From the NCBI RefSeq assembly GCF_018130145.1, contig NZ_JAFCMB010000006.1, positions 186,001 to 250,000 on the forward strand: a stretch of DNA of 64,000 bases, in the 5' to 3' direction. The notes below the pieces were generated by a model. It saw only the letters and a program-made list of their open reading frames with translations. It searched no databases and had not been told where the DNA came from. Shown here in pieces: positions 1 through 8,123 of this stretch; position 1 is the first letter of the stretch; each line of letters opens with the position of its first letter. The stretch is from Bradyrhizobium sp. AUGA SZCCT0176. Lineage in GTDB: Bacteria; Pseudomonadota; Alphaproteobacteria; Rhizobiales; Xanthobacteraceae. A program made the position numbers and the translations under genes.

Positions 1-1
1 G

Positions 2-529
2 CGAACCGCGACCAGTGCCGAGATCAGCGGCCTCATCCGCCGCGGCGAGGCGACGATCGGCTTGCGCTTTGATCGCGACGGTTCGCGCGATCTCGACTGC
101 GAATTGCTGTTCGCCGAGCCGCTCCAGGTCGTTTGCGCGACCGATCACCCGCGTGCCGGCCGCCGCGTCGCAATACTTGCCGACCTGCGCGGCGAACGAT
201 GGATCGCATTTCCCGAAGCGCCGGGACGCCGCGAGATCGCCGCGTCGCATATCCTCGCGCTATTCCAGACTCGCGGATTGGGCGACGTCGCCTGGACGCC
301 GGTCGATAGCCTGACCGCCCAGAAGCGCCTGATCGAGGCCGGTTTCGGCATCGCGCTGCTATCGCAAATCAACGCCGCCGAGGAGCTCGAATCCTCGGCG
401 CTTTCGACTATCCGTGTCGGTGACCTCGATGCCAGCCACGACATCGTGACAGTGACGCGCCGCGGCGGCTTTCTCAGCGCGGCCTCGCGGCGGCTCTTGG
501 AGATTATTCGGGCGGCATACGGCGGGTGA
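2..529 (+). CDS. LysR-family regulator, C-terminal part (5' end outside window)
   Basis: The reading frame is open from the first bases of the window to the stop at 527-529, giving about 175 residues with no N-terminal helix-turn-helix. What is seen resembles the second half of a LysR-type effector-binding domain: a stretch about a ligand pocket and readout of the kind 'EPLQVVCATDHP', then a central strand/helix region and the segment 'KRLIEAGFGIALLSQ', which matches the usual LTTR pattern of 'xxVaaGlGiallP'. Members of this family bind a small effector and regulate a nearby, often divergent, gene. The target and effector cannot be read from this fragment. An ATG at 62 exists but starts in the middle of the fold, so it is not the true start. 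Confidence 0.8.
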   Translation, partial: RTATSAEISGLIRRGEATIGLRFDRDGSRDLDCELLFAEPLQVVCATDHPRAGRRVAILADLRGERWIAFPEAPGRREIAASHILALFQTRGLGDVAWTPVDSLTAQKRLIEAGFGIALLSQINAAEELESSALSTIRVGDLDASHDIVTVTRRGGFLSAASRRLLEIIRAAYGG

Positions 530-553
530 AAGCGTCGAAGCGATAATTCAAGC

Positions 554-660
554 CGTCATTCCGGGATGGTCCGTTAGGACCAGACCCGAAATCTCGAGAT
601 TCCCCGATGCGCAATTGCGCATCTGAGGGGCGGTGCTTTCGCACCGCCCGGGGAATGACG
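554..660. repeat. Palindromic intergenic repeat, family A copy 1
   Basis: The element begins with CGTCATTCCGGG and ends with CCCGGGGAATGACG, so its ends are inverted repeats. Inside is the perfect palindrome GATGCGCAATTGCGCATC (606-623) and a GGGCGGTG...CACCGCCC hairpin. Related copies lie at 23843-23934 and 26316-26462. It fills the space between two convergent genes and could fold into a long hairpin in either transcript. Confidence 0.75.
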
Positions 661-666
661 CCAGCT

Positions 667-990
667 TTACGTTCCCGCCTTCACCTGGGCGACGGCGGTC
701 GCCATCAGCTCGTCCATCTTGGCGCGGAGTTCCTGCTCGGTGAGGGCAACGCCCTTGGCCTTGATATCGGCCATCACCTTGCGAAGCACGTCGGAATCGC
801 CGGCTTCCTCGAAATCGGCGGCGACCACCTCCTTGGCGTAGGCAGTGGCGGCGTCGCCGGTAATTCCGAGCTTTTCTGCGACCCAGGTTCCAAGCAGCCG
901 GTTGCGGCGCGCCTCGGCCTTGAACTTCTGATCCGCATCGAGAGCGAATTTCTTCTCGAAACCTTCTTCGCGCTTGTCGAAAGTGCTCAT
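667..990 (-). CDS. DUF1476 family protein (ATPase inhibitor zeta-subunit type)
   Basis: A 107-residue, highly charged, mostly helical protein starting with 'MSTFDKREEGFEKKFALD', which is the characteristic N-terminus of the alphaproteobacterial DUF1476 family. In Paracoccus denitrificans this family includes the zeta subunit, whose N-terminus inhibits reverse ATP hydrolysis by F1F0-ATPase; some relatives have lost inhibitory activity. The length and the repeated Glu/Lys/Ala helices fit. It stands alone, divergent from purC. In many alphaproteobacteria this gene is found near purC, which agrees with the arrangement here. The role in ATPase control is inferred from family membership only. Confidence 0.9.
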   Translation of the reverse strand: MSTFDKREEGFEKKFALDADQKFKAEARRNRLLGTWVAEKLGITGDAATAYAKEVVAADFEEAGDSDVLRKVMADIKAKGVALTEQELRAKMDELMATAVAQVKAGT

Positions 991-1310
991 ATTTGAGTTC
1001 CAATCCCTGCCAGATGCACGCGGGGGCCGCGTTGTGGCGACCCCGTCGCCTACCTAGATAGAGGGGGCGAATCGGCAAAACAACGGGCCGTTAAGCCGCA
1101 GTCTACAGGTATAAGTTGGGCCCAATTGGGCCGTGTCGATTGTGCTGGATAGGCCAATCGGATAGGTTGCCAACAGGCTTGGTTCTTGTTCTGTTTCCAG
1201 ATGGTTAAGATCAGGTTCCTGGCCTTCACGGCAGCTCCGTCGTGGTCGTAAACCCTTGTCATCCGGAGCACACCAAATTCATGGATTTCAACAAAACACG
1301 GTACATCCCT
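991..1310. other. Divergent intergenic region DUF1476 / purC
   Basis: About 320 bases with no convincing gene. It contains the perfect 14-bp palindrome GGCCCAATTGGGCC at 1119-1132, which is a possible protein-binding site or simply a hairpin in the leader. Upstream in-frame ATG codons at 1242 and 1281 would lengthen PurC by 23 or 10 residues but add nothing recognisable. Confidence 0.4.
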
Positions 1311-2078
1311 ATGAGCCGTCGACGCCGCATTTATGAAGGCAAGGCCAAGGTCCTGTATGAAGGTCCGGAGCCGGGAACCCTGATCCAGCACTTCAAGGAC
1401 GATGCGACCGCGTTCAATGCCAAGAAACACCAGGTGATCGAGGGCAAGGGCGTCCTCAACAACCGGATTTCGGAGTACCTGTTTCAGCACCTCAACGACA
1501 TCGGGGTGCCGACCCATTTCATCCGCCGCCTCAACATGCGCGAGCAGCTGATTCGCGAGGTCGAGATTGTGCCGCTGGAGGTGGTGGTGCGGAACGTAGC
1601 GGCGGGATCGCTGTCGCAGCGCCTCGGCATCGAGGAAGGCACCCAGCTGCCGCGCTCGATCATCGAGTTTTATTACAAGAACGACCAGCTCAACGACCCG
1701 ATGGTCTCGGAAGAGCACATCACCGCATTCGGCTGGGCGACGCCGCAGGAAATCGACGACATCATGGCGCTCGCCATCCGCGTCAACGACTTCCTGACCG
1801 GGCTGTTTCTGGGCATCGGCATCCGTCTGGTCGATTTCAAGATGGAATGCGGCCGCCTGTTCGAGAACGAAATGATGCGGATCATCGTCGCCGACGAGAT
1901 CTCGCCCGACTCATGCCGGCTGTGGGACATCAAGTCGAACGAGAAGCTCGACAAGGATCGTTTCCGCAGGGATCTGGGTGGTCTCCTGGAGGCCTATACC
2001 GAGGTCGCAAAGCGTCTGGGTATCCTGATGGAGAACGAGCGGCCGGCGGGTACGGGTCCGGTGCTGGTGAAGAGCTGA
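1311..2078 (+). CDS. purC: Phosphoribosylaminoimidazole-succinocarboxamide synthase (SAICAR synthetase)
   Basis: This 255-residue enzyme joins CAIR and aspartate with ATP to give SAICAR, in de novo purine synthesis. The N-terminus '[18 protein letters not shown]' carries the family's ATP-binding YEGKAK signature, and later segments '[14 protein letters not shown]' and 'LVDFKMECG' match the conserved active-site regions. The start at 1311 is chosen because it places YEGKAK eight residues in, as in other alphaproteobacterial PurC; earlier in-frame ATGs at 1242 and 1281 give longer versions. There is no strong ribosome binding site before it. purS and purQ follow on the same strand after a 136-base gap filled by a repeat. 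Confidence 0.97.
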   Translation: MSRRRRIYEGKAKVLYEGPEPGTLIQHFKDDATAFNAKKHQVIEGKGVLNNRISEYLFQHLNDIGVPTHFIRRLNMREQLIREVEIVPLEVVVRNVAAGSLSQRLGIEEGTQLPRSIIEFYYKNDQLNDPMVSEEHITAFGWATPQEIDDIMALAIRVNDFLTGLFLGIGIRLVDFKMECGRLFENEMMRIIVADEISPDSCRLWDIKSNEKLDKDRFRRDLGGLLEAYTEVAKRLGILMENERPAGTGPVLVKS

Positions 2079-2086
2079 TCGGTCAC

Positions 2087-2192
2087 CGTCATCCTGAGGT
2101 GCTCGCCGGCTTCGGCGAGCCTCGAAGGATGGAGATGAAATACAAGGTCGCCCTTCGAGGCTCGGGCTTCGCCCGCGCACCTCAGGGTGACG
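2087..2192. repeat. Palindromic intergenic repeat, family B
   Basis: Begins CGTCATCCTGAGGTG and ends CACCTCAGGGTGACG, so the ends are near-perfect inverted repeats. Inner arms CTTCGAGGCTCG and the GCCGGCTTCGGC hairpin add structure. It sits between purC and purS. It looks like a short dispersed repeat and would form a strong hairpin in the purC-purS transcript. Confidence 0.7.
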
Positions 2193-2214
2193 TCCTGAAT
2201 ATTGGGCCAAGAAT

Positions 2215-2454
2215 ATGAAAGCACGTGTTACCGTTACCTTGAAGTCCGGCATTCTCGATCCGCAGGGCAAGGCCATCGAAGGCGCGCTGAAATCGCTCGG
2301 CGTCGACGGTGTCGCCAGCGTCCGTCAGGGCAAGGTGTTCGACATCGAGCTATCAGGCTCGGACAAGGCCAAGGCCGAGGCGGCGTTGAAAGACGCCGCC
2401 GACAAGCTGCTGGCGAACACCGTGATCGAGAATTATCGGGTCGAACTGCTCTAG
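2215..2454 (+). CDS. purS: Phosphoribosylformylglycinamidine synthase, PurS subunit
   Basis: A 79-residue protein with the typical PurS beginning 'MKARVTVTLKSGILDPQGKA' and the ending 'NTVIENYRVELL'. PurS is the small subunit of the three-part FGAM synthase (PurS, PurQ, PurL) found in bacteria that lack the large single-chain PurL, and it is thought to help pass ammonia from PurQ to PurL. Length and position directly before purQ (nine bases apart) agree. The presence of purS predicts a short PurL, which is what is found at 8124. Confidence 0.97.
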   Translation: MKARVTVTLKSGILDPQGKAIEGALKSLGVDGVASVRQGKVFDIELSGSDKAKAEAALKDAADKLLANTVIENYRVELL

Positions 2455-2463
2455 GCGCTTCCC

Positions 2464-3165
2464 ATGAAATCAGCCGTTCTCGTCTTCCCTGGCATCAATC
2501 GCGAGCGCGATATGGCGCGGGCGCTTAAACTCGCATCGGGCAACGAGGCCGCGATGGTCTGGCATGCCGAGACCGCGCTGCCCAAGGGCACCGATCTCGT
2601 TGTGGTGCCCGGCGGGTTTTCCTATGGCGATTATCTGCGCTGCGGCGCCATTGCCGCGCGTGCGCCGGTCATGGACGCGGTGCGGGACTTTGCGGCGGGT
2701 GGCGGCCTCGTGCTCGGTGTCTGCAACGGTTTTCAGATCCTCTGCGAAGCCGGCCTTCTGCCCGGCGTGCTGATGCGCAACGCGCGGCTGAAATTCATCT
2801 GCAAGGATGTGCACCTGCGGGTCGAACGCTCCGACACGCCGTTCACGCGCGGCTACAATGCCGGCCAGGTCATCCGCGTGCCGGTGGCGCATGGCGAAGG
2901 CAATTACGAGGCCGATGAAGAGACGGTTAAACGCCTCGAAGGCGAGGGGCGGGTGCTGTACCGTTATTGCTCCGCAGATGGCGTGGTGGACGAAAGCTCC
3001 AACATCAACGGCGCCGCGCAGTCGATCGCCGGCATCGTCAGCGAGCGCGGCAATGTGCTCGGCATGATGCCGCATCCGGAAAACCACGTCGAAGACATCA
3101 TGGGCTGCACCGACGGCCGCGGCCTGTTCGCGGGCCTCGTCGCGCATCTGGAAAAAGCGGCGTGA
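2464..3165 (+). CDS. purQ: Phosphoribosylformylglycinamidine synthase, glutaminase subunit PurQ
   Basis: A class I glutamine amidotransferase of 233 residues that releases ammonia from glutamine for FGAM synthesis. The nucleophile elbow is seen in '[20 protein letters not shown]' with the catalytic cysteine, and the His-x-Glu pair in '[10 protein letters not shown]'. The N-terminus '[16 protein letters not shown]' matches PurQ proteins. It follows purS by nine bases, so the two are almost certainly co-transcribed. PurL lies about 5 kb downstream, separated by five unrelated genes. Confidence 0.97.
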   Translation: MKSAVLVFPGINRERDMARALKLASGNEAAMVWHAETALPKGTDLVVVPGGFSYGDYLRCGAIAARAPVMDAVRDFAAGGGLVLGVCNGFQILCEAGLLPGVLMRNARLKFICKDVHLRVERSDTPFTRGYNAGQVIRVPVAHGEGNYEADEETVKRLEGEGRVLYRYCSADGVVDESSNINGAAQSIAGIVSERGNVLGMMPHPENHVEDIMGCTDGRGLFAGLVAHLEKAA

Positions 3166-3173
3166 TTGCCCAT

Positions 3174-3220
3174 AGCGTTTTCAGGCGAAGCGGGAACCGG
3201 TTCGCGTGAAGAAAACGCGT
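3174..3220. repeat. GCGTTTTC...GAAAACGC repeat, family C copy 1
   Basis: Starts with AGCGTTTTC and closes with GAAAACGCGT, with GAAGCGGGAACCGGTTCGC between. The arms and the GGGAACCGGTTCGCG core recur at 24880-24947, 25425-25470 and 27768-27878. It overlaps the region just before the tricarboxylate-binding protein gene and includes a GTG that could be misread as its start. Confidence 0.65.
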
Positions 3221-3229
3221 CACAATAAA

Positions 3230-4186
3230 ATGACGAAGTGGCTGCTGGCGGTCATTGCGTCGCTGTCTTTCGTCACGAGCGCCCACGCGCAGGATTATCC
3301 AAAACGTCCCGTCACGATGATCGTGCCGTTCGCGGCCGGCGGCACTTCGGACGTGATCGCGCGCGTGGTTGCCGAAGAGATGGCCAAGCCACTCGGACAG
3401 CCGATCGTGATCGAGAATATCGTGGGCGCCGGCGGCTCGATCGCGCTGGCGCGGGCGGCGCGCGCTGAAGCCGATGGTTACACCATCGCGATCGGCAATG
3501 CCGGCACCAGCGCCGCGACCTATACGATCTATCCGAAACTGTCGTTCACGCCGGACTCCTTCGTGCCGATTGCGATGGTGGCGAAGACCTTCGGCATCGT
3601 CGCGCTGCGCAAGGATTTCCCGGCCAGGAACCTTCAGGAGTTCATCGCCTACGCGAAGAAAAATCCCGGCAAGATCAATCTCGGACATGCCGGCGTCGGC
3701 TCATCGAATTTCCTGATCTGCAAGAGCTTTGCGCAGGCCGCCGGCATCGATGTCACGCTGGTCGGCTATCGTGGCGCGGCGCCCGCGCTGACGGATGCGA
3801 TCGGCGGCCAGATCGACGGCGTCTGCGATGCCGCGGCGTCCGTGTCGCAGGCGATCGACGACAAGCTGGTGAGGGGCGTCGTGGTCGGCTCGACGGTGCG
3901 GCTCGCGACCTTGTCGGAACTACCGACGTCGGCGGAAGCGGGGCTTCCCGAATTCGAGGCGCAGGGCTGGAACGGTCTGTTCGCGCCAAAAGGCACGCCG
4001 CCGGCGATCATCGCGAAATTGAATGCCGCGGCGAAGAGCGCGGTGGAGAGCGATGCCGTCAAAAAGCGTTTTCACGATCTCTCGACCGTTGCCCCCGATG
4101 CCAATGAGCACACTCCGGAAGTGCTGCAGCAACTGGTGACGCGCGACGTTGAGAAATACCGCAAGCTGCTGGAAGAGAAGAAGTAG
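3230..4186 (+). CDS. Tripartite tricarboxylate transporter substrate-binding protein (TctC/Bug family)
   Basis: A 318-residue periplasmic solute receptor. Residues 1-21 form a signal peptide ending in 'SAHAQ', and the mature part opens with 'DYPKRPVTMIVPFAAGGTSD', the standard Bug-family motif. These proteins bind carboxylates and feed TctA/TctB membrane parts; neither partner is present here, so it is an orphan receptor, which is common in this family. I chose the ATG at 3230 because it gives a clean signal peptide; a GTG at 3206 is also in frame but lies in a repeat. The ligand is unknown. Confidence 0.93.
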   Translation: MTKWLLAVIASLSFVTSAHAQDYPKRPVTMIVPFAAGGTSDVIARVVAEEMAKPLGQPIVIENIVGAGGSIALARAARAEADGYTIAIGNAGTSAATYTIYPKLSFTPDSFVPIAMVAKTFGIVALRKDFPARNLQEFIAYAKKNPGKINLGHAGVGSSNFLICKSFAQAAGIDVTLVGYRGAAPALTDAIGGQIDGVCDAAASVSQAIDDKLVRGVVVGSTVRLATLSELPTSAEAGLPEFEAQGWNGLFAPKGTPPAIIAKLNAAAKSAVESDAVKKRFHDLSTVAPDANEHTPEVLQQLVTRDVEKYRKLLEEKK

Positions 4187-4193
4187 CGCGCCA

Positions 4194-4727
4194 CTACGAC
4201 ACCCATACGATAGGCGGCTTGTCGTGGACTACCGCTTCCGGAATCGCCACGGGATAACCGAGGCATAACACCGCAACCGGCGCCAGCGTGGCCGGAATTC
4301 CCAGCTCCTTCCTTACCTCTGGCGTGCTGAGCCAGAGCATCGGCGAGCCGACCCAGCACGTTCCCAATCCGCGCGCATGCGCTGACAGCATCAGGTTCTG
4401 ACCGGCGCGGCAACAATCTCCTACCGGTCCGGAAATGATGACGACGACCGGCGCGTCCCAGAAGATCTTGAAGCCGGGCCGTTCGATCCAGTCCCAGCCG
4501 GGTTCGTCGGGATGATGGTCTCTCGCATAGTCCATCGCGCGCGCGCCACAGGCCGCGATGCGCTCGACGCCCTGCACGACATTGAACGCCCAGGGGACCT
4601 GACCGCGAAAAGGCGGCGGCGCCTGTGCGGCATCCTCAATCACGCTTTCGATCAGCTCGGGCTCGACTGGTTTGGGATCATAGGAGCGCACCGACCGGCG
4701 CCCGTGGATCGCTGCAATGACGTCCAT
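4194..4727 (-). CDS. Nitroreductase-family FMN oxidoreductase
   Basis: A protein of 177 residues beginning 'MDVIAAIHGRRSVRSYDPKP', the FMN-phosphate-binding pattern (RRSxRxY) of the nitroreductase superfamily. Further landmarks are 'AAQAPP', and 'LMLSAHARGLGTCWVGS', which matches the conserved helix near the flavin. Family members use NAD(P)H and bound FMN to reduce nitro groups, quinones or other substrates as homodimers; the substrate is unknown. The start at 4727 is preceded by GGGGAGAG, a good ribosome binding site; an in-frame ATG at 4850 would add 41 residues with no match to the family. It is convergent with the preceding gene, eight bases away. Confidence 0.9.
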   Translation of the reverse strand: MDVIAAIHGRRSVRSYDPKPVEPELIESVIEDAAQAPPPFRGQVPWAFNVVQGVERIAACGARAMDYARDHHPDEPGWDWIERPGFKIFWDAPVVVIISGPVGDCCRAGQNLMLSAHARGLGTCWVGSPMLWLSTPEVRKELGIPATLAPVAVLCLGYPVAIPEAVVHDKPPIVWVS

Positions 4728-4903
4728 CTCGCTCTCCCCGGTCTCGATATTTCCGCGGAGCATACGCGAATTCTGAGGCGCAATCTGCGGGCACGGGCTT
4801 CCAGCCATTTCGCTGCGCCCTGCCGGCTGGCCTGAAATTTGCTCCTGCATCCTCTGGCTACCCGCTGAACGCGGACTTTCCGATCGTCGGACGGAGGATT
4901 GTC

Positions 4904-6505
4904 ATGCTCATCAAGCTTTCCCGTACCTTTGCGCTTGCGGCCGCTTTGCTGTCGTACCAACCGGCGATGGCCGAAACTGCGCTGCGCATCGCGATGACGG
5001 CGTCCGATATCCCGACCGCAACGGGAATGCCAAATAATGGCTTCGAAGGCATGCGCTTTATGGGGTATCCGATCTTTGAAGGGCTGGTGCTGTGGGATTT
5101 GACCAGAACCGACCGGTTGGCGACCCTGCGGCCCGGGCTCGCGGAGAAATGGGAGCAGGACCCAGCCGATAACAAGACGTGGATTTTCCATCTGCGCCGC
5201 GGCGTGAAATTCCACGACGGCACCGATTTCAATGCGGATGCCGTGATCTGGAACCTTGATCGCTATTTCAACAATAGCAGCCCACAATTTGAGCCGCCAA
5301 GCTCGGCAATTTCGCGCGCCCGCGTCCCTATCATGGGAAGCTACAAGAAGGTCGATGACGACACCGTCGCCATCACCACGACCAAGCCAGCGTCGTACTT
5401 TCCCTATATGGCGGTGTACCTTCTGTTCACGTCGCCTACGTCGTTCGAGAAGGCCGGCCGGGAGTGGGCCAAGGTCGCGACGTTGCCCGCTGCAGGCACC
5501 GGTCCATTCCGCATCACCAAGATCGTGCCACGGCAGGAAGCCAATCTCGCCCGGTGGGATAAATACTGGGACCCCAGCCGGATGGCGAAGGTCGACAACG
5601 TCGTGCTGATGCCGATCCCCGAAGCGAATTCGCGGCTGGCTGCGTTGCGCGCCGGCCAGGTCGACTGGATCGAAGTGCCGCCGCCCGATGGTCTCGCCTC
5701 ACTGAAATCGGCGGGCTTCACCATCACGACCGGCTCATATCCGCATGTCTGGCCCTGGTTCTACAACATCGGCGCGACCAACAGCCCTTTCAAGGACGTC
5801 AGGGTTCGCCAGGCTCTAAACTATTGCATCGATCGTGAAGGGCTGGTGTCGCTTCTCAATGGGACCGCGGAGCCGTCGGTAGGCTGGCTCAAGGCCAGCG
5901 ATCCCGATTTCGGAAGCCCGGTCAACCGCTACAAGTTCGACGCGGCCAAAGGCAAAGCCCTGCTTGCCGAAGCGGGATACTCACCGGCGAAACCGTTATC
6001 GTTCAAGGCGCTGATCTCGAATTCCGGTTCGGGCCAAATGTTGCCTTTGCCGATGAACGAATTCCTGCAGCAGAACCTCAAAGAAAATTGCGGGGTGAAT
6101 GTGGAAGTCGGCGTGATCGAATGGCAGGTTCTGTTGACGGCGGCCCGCGCCACACCCGATCATGCAAGCCTGCAAGGGGCGATGGTGCTCAACATCAGCT
6201 CGCCATCGTCAGATGCCGGTGTCATGGCGCGTTACTTTGCGGCGGCCAATTTTTCGCCGAACGGATTCAATTTTGAGCAATGGAAGGACGATGATTTCGA
6301 GGATGCGCTCAAGACGATTTCCGAGGCGACTGATCCGAAAGCCATCTCGGCCGCCTATCGCAAGGCGCACGAACGCATCGTCGATAATCCTCCCTGGCTT
6401 TTCATCGTCCACGATCTTAACCCGCGTGCGATGAGCCCGAAGGTCAAGGGTTTCGTCTCGCCGCAGTCGTGGTTCGTCGATCTCACCCTGGTCAATTTGC
6501 AGTAG
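4904..6505 (+). CDS. ABC transporter substrate-binding protein, oligopeptide family (SBP_bac_5)
   Basis: A 533-residue exported receptor of the DppA/OppA type. It has a signal peptide of about 23 residues ending 'PAMAE', then 'WIFHLRRGVKFHDGTDFNAD', the classic SBP_bac_5 core signature, and 'VRQALNYCIDREGLV', another family hallmark. Such proteins deliver peptides, sugars or opines to an ABC importer. No permease or ATPase gene is adjacent, so its partner lies elsewhere. GGAGG six bases before the ATG supports the start. The gene is divergent from the nitroreductase gene. Confidence 0.93.
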   Translation: MLIKLSRTFALAAALLSYQPAMAETALRIAMTASDIPTATGMPNNGFEGMRFMGYPIFEGLVLWDLTRTDRLATLRPGLAEKWEQDPADNKTWIFHLRRGVKFHDGTDFNADAVIWNLDRYFNNSSPQFEPPSSAISRARVPIMGSYKKVDDDTVAITTTKPASYFPYMAVYLLFTSPTSFEKAGREWAKVATLPAAGTGPFRITKIVPRQEANLARWDKYWDPSRMAKVDNVVLMPIPEANSRLAALRAGQVDWIEVPPPDGLASLKSAGFTITTGSYPHVWPWFYNIGATNSPFKDVRVRQALNYCIDREGLVSLLNGTAEPSVGWLKASDPDFGSPVNRYKFDAAKGKALLAEAGYSPAKPLSFKALISNSGSGQMLPLPMNEFLQQNLKENCGVNVEVGVIEWQVLLTAARATPDHASLQGAMVLNISSPSSDAGVMARYFAAANFSPNGFNFEQWKDDDFEDALKTISEATDPKAISAAYRKAHERIVDNPPWLFIVHDLNPRAMSPKVKGFVSPQSWFVDLTLVNLQ

Positions 6506-6553
6506 AGAAGCGTCCGGATTCATTGCCCGCGCCAACGTGCCGAGCGCAGCCTT

Positions 6554-7486
6554 CTACCGGCCGCGCAACCGGTCGATCCACTTGCCATAGCGATCGCCGG
6601 GAATGGTCATCGCGGCGACGCCGGCCATGACCAGTACCAGTCCAAGCGCCAGATTCGCCGGCACGGATTCGCCGAGCAGCAGCACCGAGAGACCGACGCC
6701 GATCGGTATGCGCAGATAACCTTGCGCGTTGGTGGTGAGCGTGCCGAGCCGGCTCAGGCACATATAAAACAGCATCAGCCCGAACGCGCTCGAGAAGATG
6801 CCCATCGCGACGGTCGCCGCCAGGGCTTCCGCCGTCGGCTGCAAGGTCCAGGGGTGATCGACGATCAGCGATGCCGGCAGCAGCACGAAGCCGCCGAACA
6901 GCAGTGAGCCCGCTGCCACCACCATCGGATCGTAGTCGGTCAGCCGCAGCCCGAAGATGGTGGCGCAGGCAAAGGAGAGGGTGGCGACAAGGATGACGAT
7001 TTCGGCGAACACGTCCTTGCTGAGACCGCCGAGCGCGTCGAGCCCGATGATCGCAGCCGTTCCGGCGAGGCCGAGGATGGCGCCAACCAGCTTCAACAGC
7101 GTCGCCGGCTCGTGCCGCGTGATGCCCCAGGTGATCAGGAAGGCAAAAATAGGCGTCGTCGAGGCCAGCACCACGGCGCTGGATGCCGGCACATATTGTT
7201 GCGCCCAGGTGATCATCAAAAACGGGATGGTCGAGTTGATGCTCTGCTGGAAGGCGAACAGCTTCCAGGCCTTGGCATCGATCGGGAGACGCAATCCGCG
7301 CGCGTACAGGATGACGAGAAGGAATGCGGCCGCGATCAGCGAACGGGCCGAGATGAAGGTGATCGGCGGGATCGAGCCGAGGCCGATCTTGGTCAGCGGA
7401 TAGGTCGAACTCCAGCAGCACGCCAGCGCCAGCAGCAAGGCATAATCGCGCCAGCTGTGCTTCCCCGGGGGAATGCTAGGTGGCAA
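6554..7486 (-). CDS. DMT-superfamily transporter (EamA)
   Basis: A 310-residue membrane protein with about ten hydrophobic segments and two EamA repeats; 'ACCWSSTYPLTKIGLGSIPP' and 'ITWGITRHEPATLLKLVGAI' fit the two halves. Family members are usually metabolite or drug exporters. The only available start upstream of the first membrane helix is a TTG at 7486, which lies inside the end of the thioesterase gene (11-base overlap), so translation is probably coupled to that gene. The substrate cannot be told. Confidence 0.9.
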   Translation of the reverse strand: MPPSIPPGKHSWRDYALLLALACCWSSTYPLTKIGLGSIPPITFISARSLIAAAFLLVILYARGLRLPIDAKAWKLFAFQQSINSTIPFLMITWAQQYVPASSAVVLASTTPIFAFLITWGITRHEPATLLKLVGAILGLAGTAAIIGLDALGGLSKDVFAEIVILVATLSFACATIFGLRLTDYDPMVVAAGSLLFGGFVLLPASLIVDHPWTLQPTAEALAATVAMGIFSSAFGLMLFYMCLSRLGTLTTNAQGYLRIPIGVGLSVLLLGESVPANLALGLVLVMAGVAAMTIPGDRYGKWIDRLRGR

Positions 7487-7964
7487 CGGCGCCTGCGTCC
7501 GTCCGCGGCTTTTTCTTCACCCGCTTGATGGTGCCGGAAAAGGTGAACAGCGACCGCTCGCCCGATTTCAGCACCCCGCGCAGGAATATCAGGGAGCCGC
7601 CGGCGCGGGTGATCTCACCCTCGCATTCGACCAGTTCGCCTTCGTGTGCCGCATCGAGGAACTCGCAGCCAAATGCGACCGTCACGCCCGACCCCTGCAG
7701 CACCGGCGAGGCCAGGGCGAACAGGCAGTAATCCGCAAAGGTCATGAAGCAGCCGCCATGGACGTTGCGCTGGCCGTTGAGGTGTTTTTTCTCGACGCGG
7801 AAGGCGCAGCGGACCCGGCCGTCTTCCTCCACCCGGTGCCAGAACGGCCCGCTATTGGTCTCGAAATTGTCACGGGTCCAGGTGCGCCAGCCGGCGAATT
7901 CGCCCTCGGTTTCAACGTACAGGTCGGGACGTTTGACGAAGGGGGTCGTGGAGAGGTCATTCAC
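7476..7964 (-). CDS. PaaI-like hotdog thioesterase
   Basis: A 162-residue protein with the hotdog thioesterase pattern: 'NVHGGCFMTFADYCLFALAS', where the HGG motif and following acidic residue shape the active site, and a closing beta-sheet rich C-terminus. PaaI-type enzymes hydrolyse acyl-CoA or aryl-CoA thioesters in the cytoplasm. It overlaps the downstream EamA transporter gene by 11 bases on the same strand, so the two form an operon; a link between a CoA-ester product and the exporter is possible but only inference. Confidence 0.85.
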   Translation of the reverse strand: MNDLSTTPFVKRPDLYVETEGEFAGWRTWTRDNFETNSGPFWHRVEEDGRVRCAFRVEKKHLNGQRNVHGGCFMTFADYCLFALASPVLQGSGVTVAFGCEFLDAAHEGELVECEGEITRAGGSLIFLRGVLKSGERSLFTFSGTIKRVKKKPRTDAGAVAT

Positions 7965-8123
7965 GAAATGGGGCCTTCCTTTGCAGGTTTAAGCCCTTAA
8001 ATCCGATCCAGGCGTGATGTGCAAACGCCGATCCCGGCTGGCCTGCCGTAAAGCTCTGGACAGGGCGGAAATGCGTCCTAAAAGGCCTTTTCGCAGCCCC
8101 CCGATCTTCCTATTAAGGGACCC

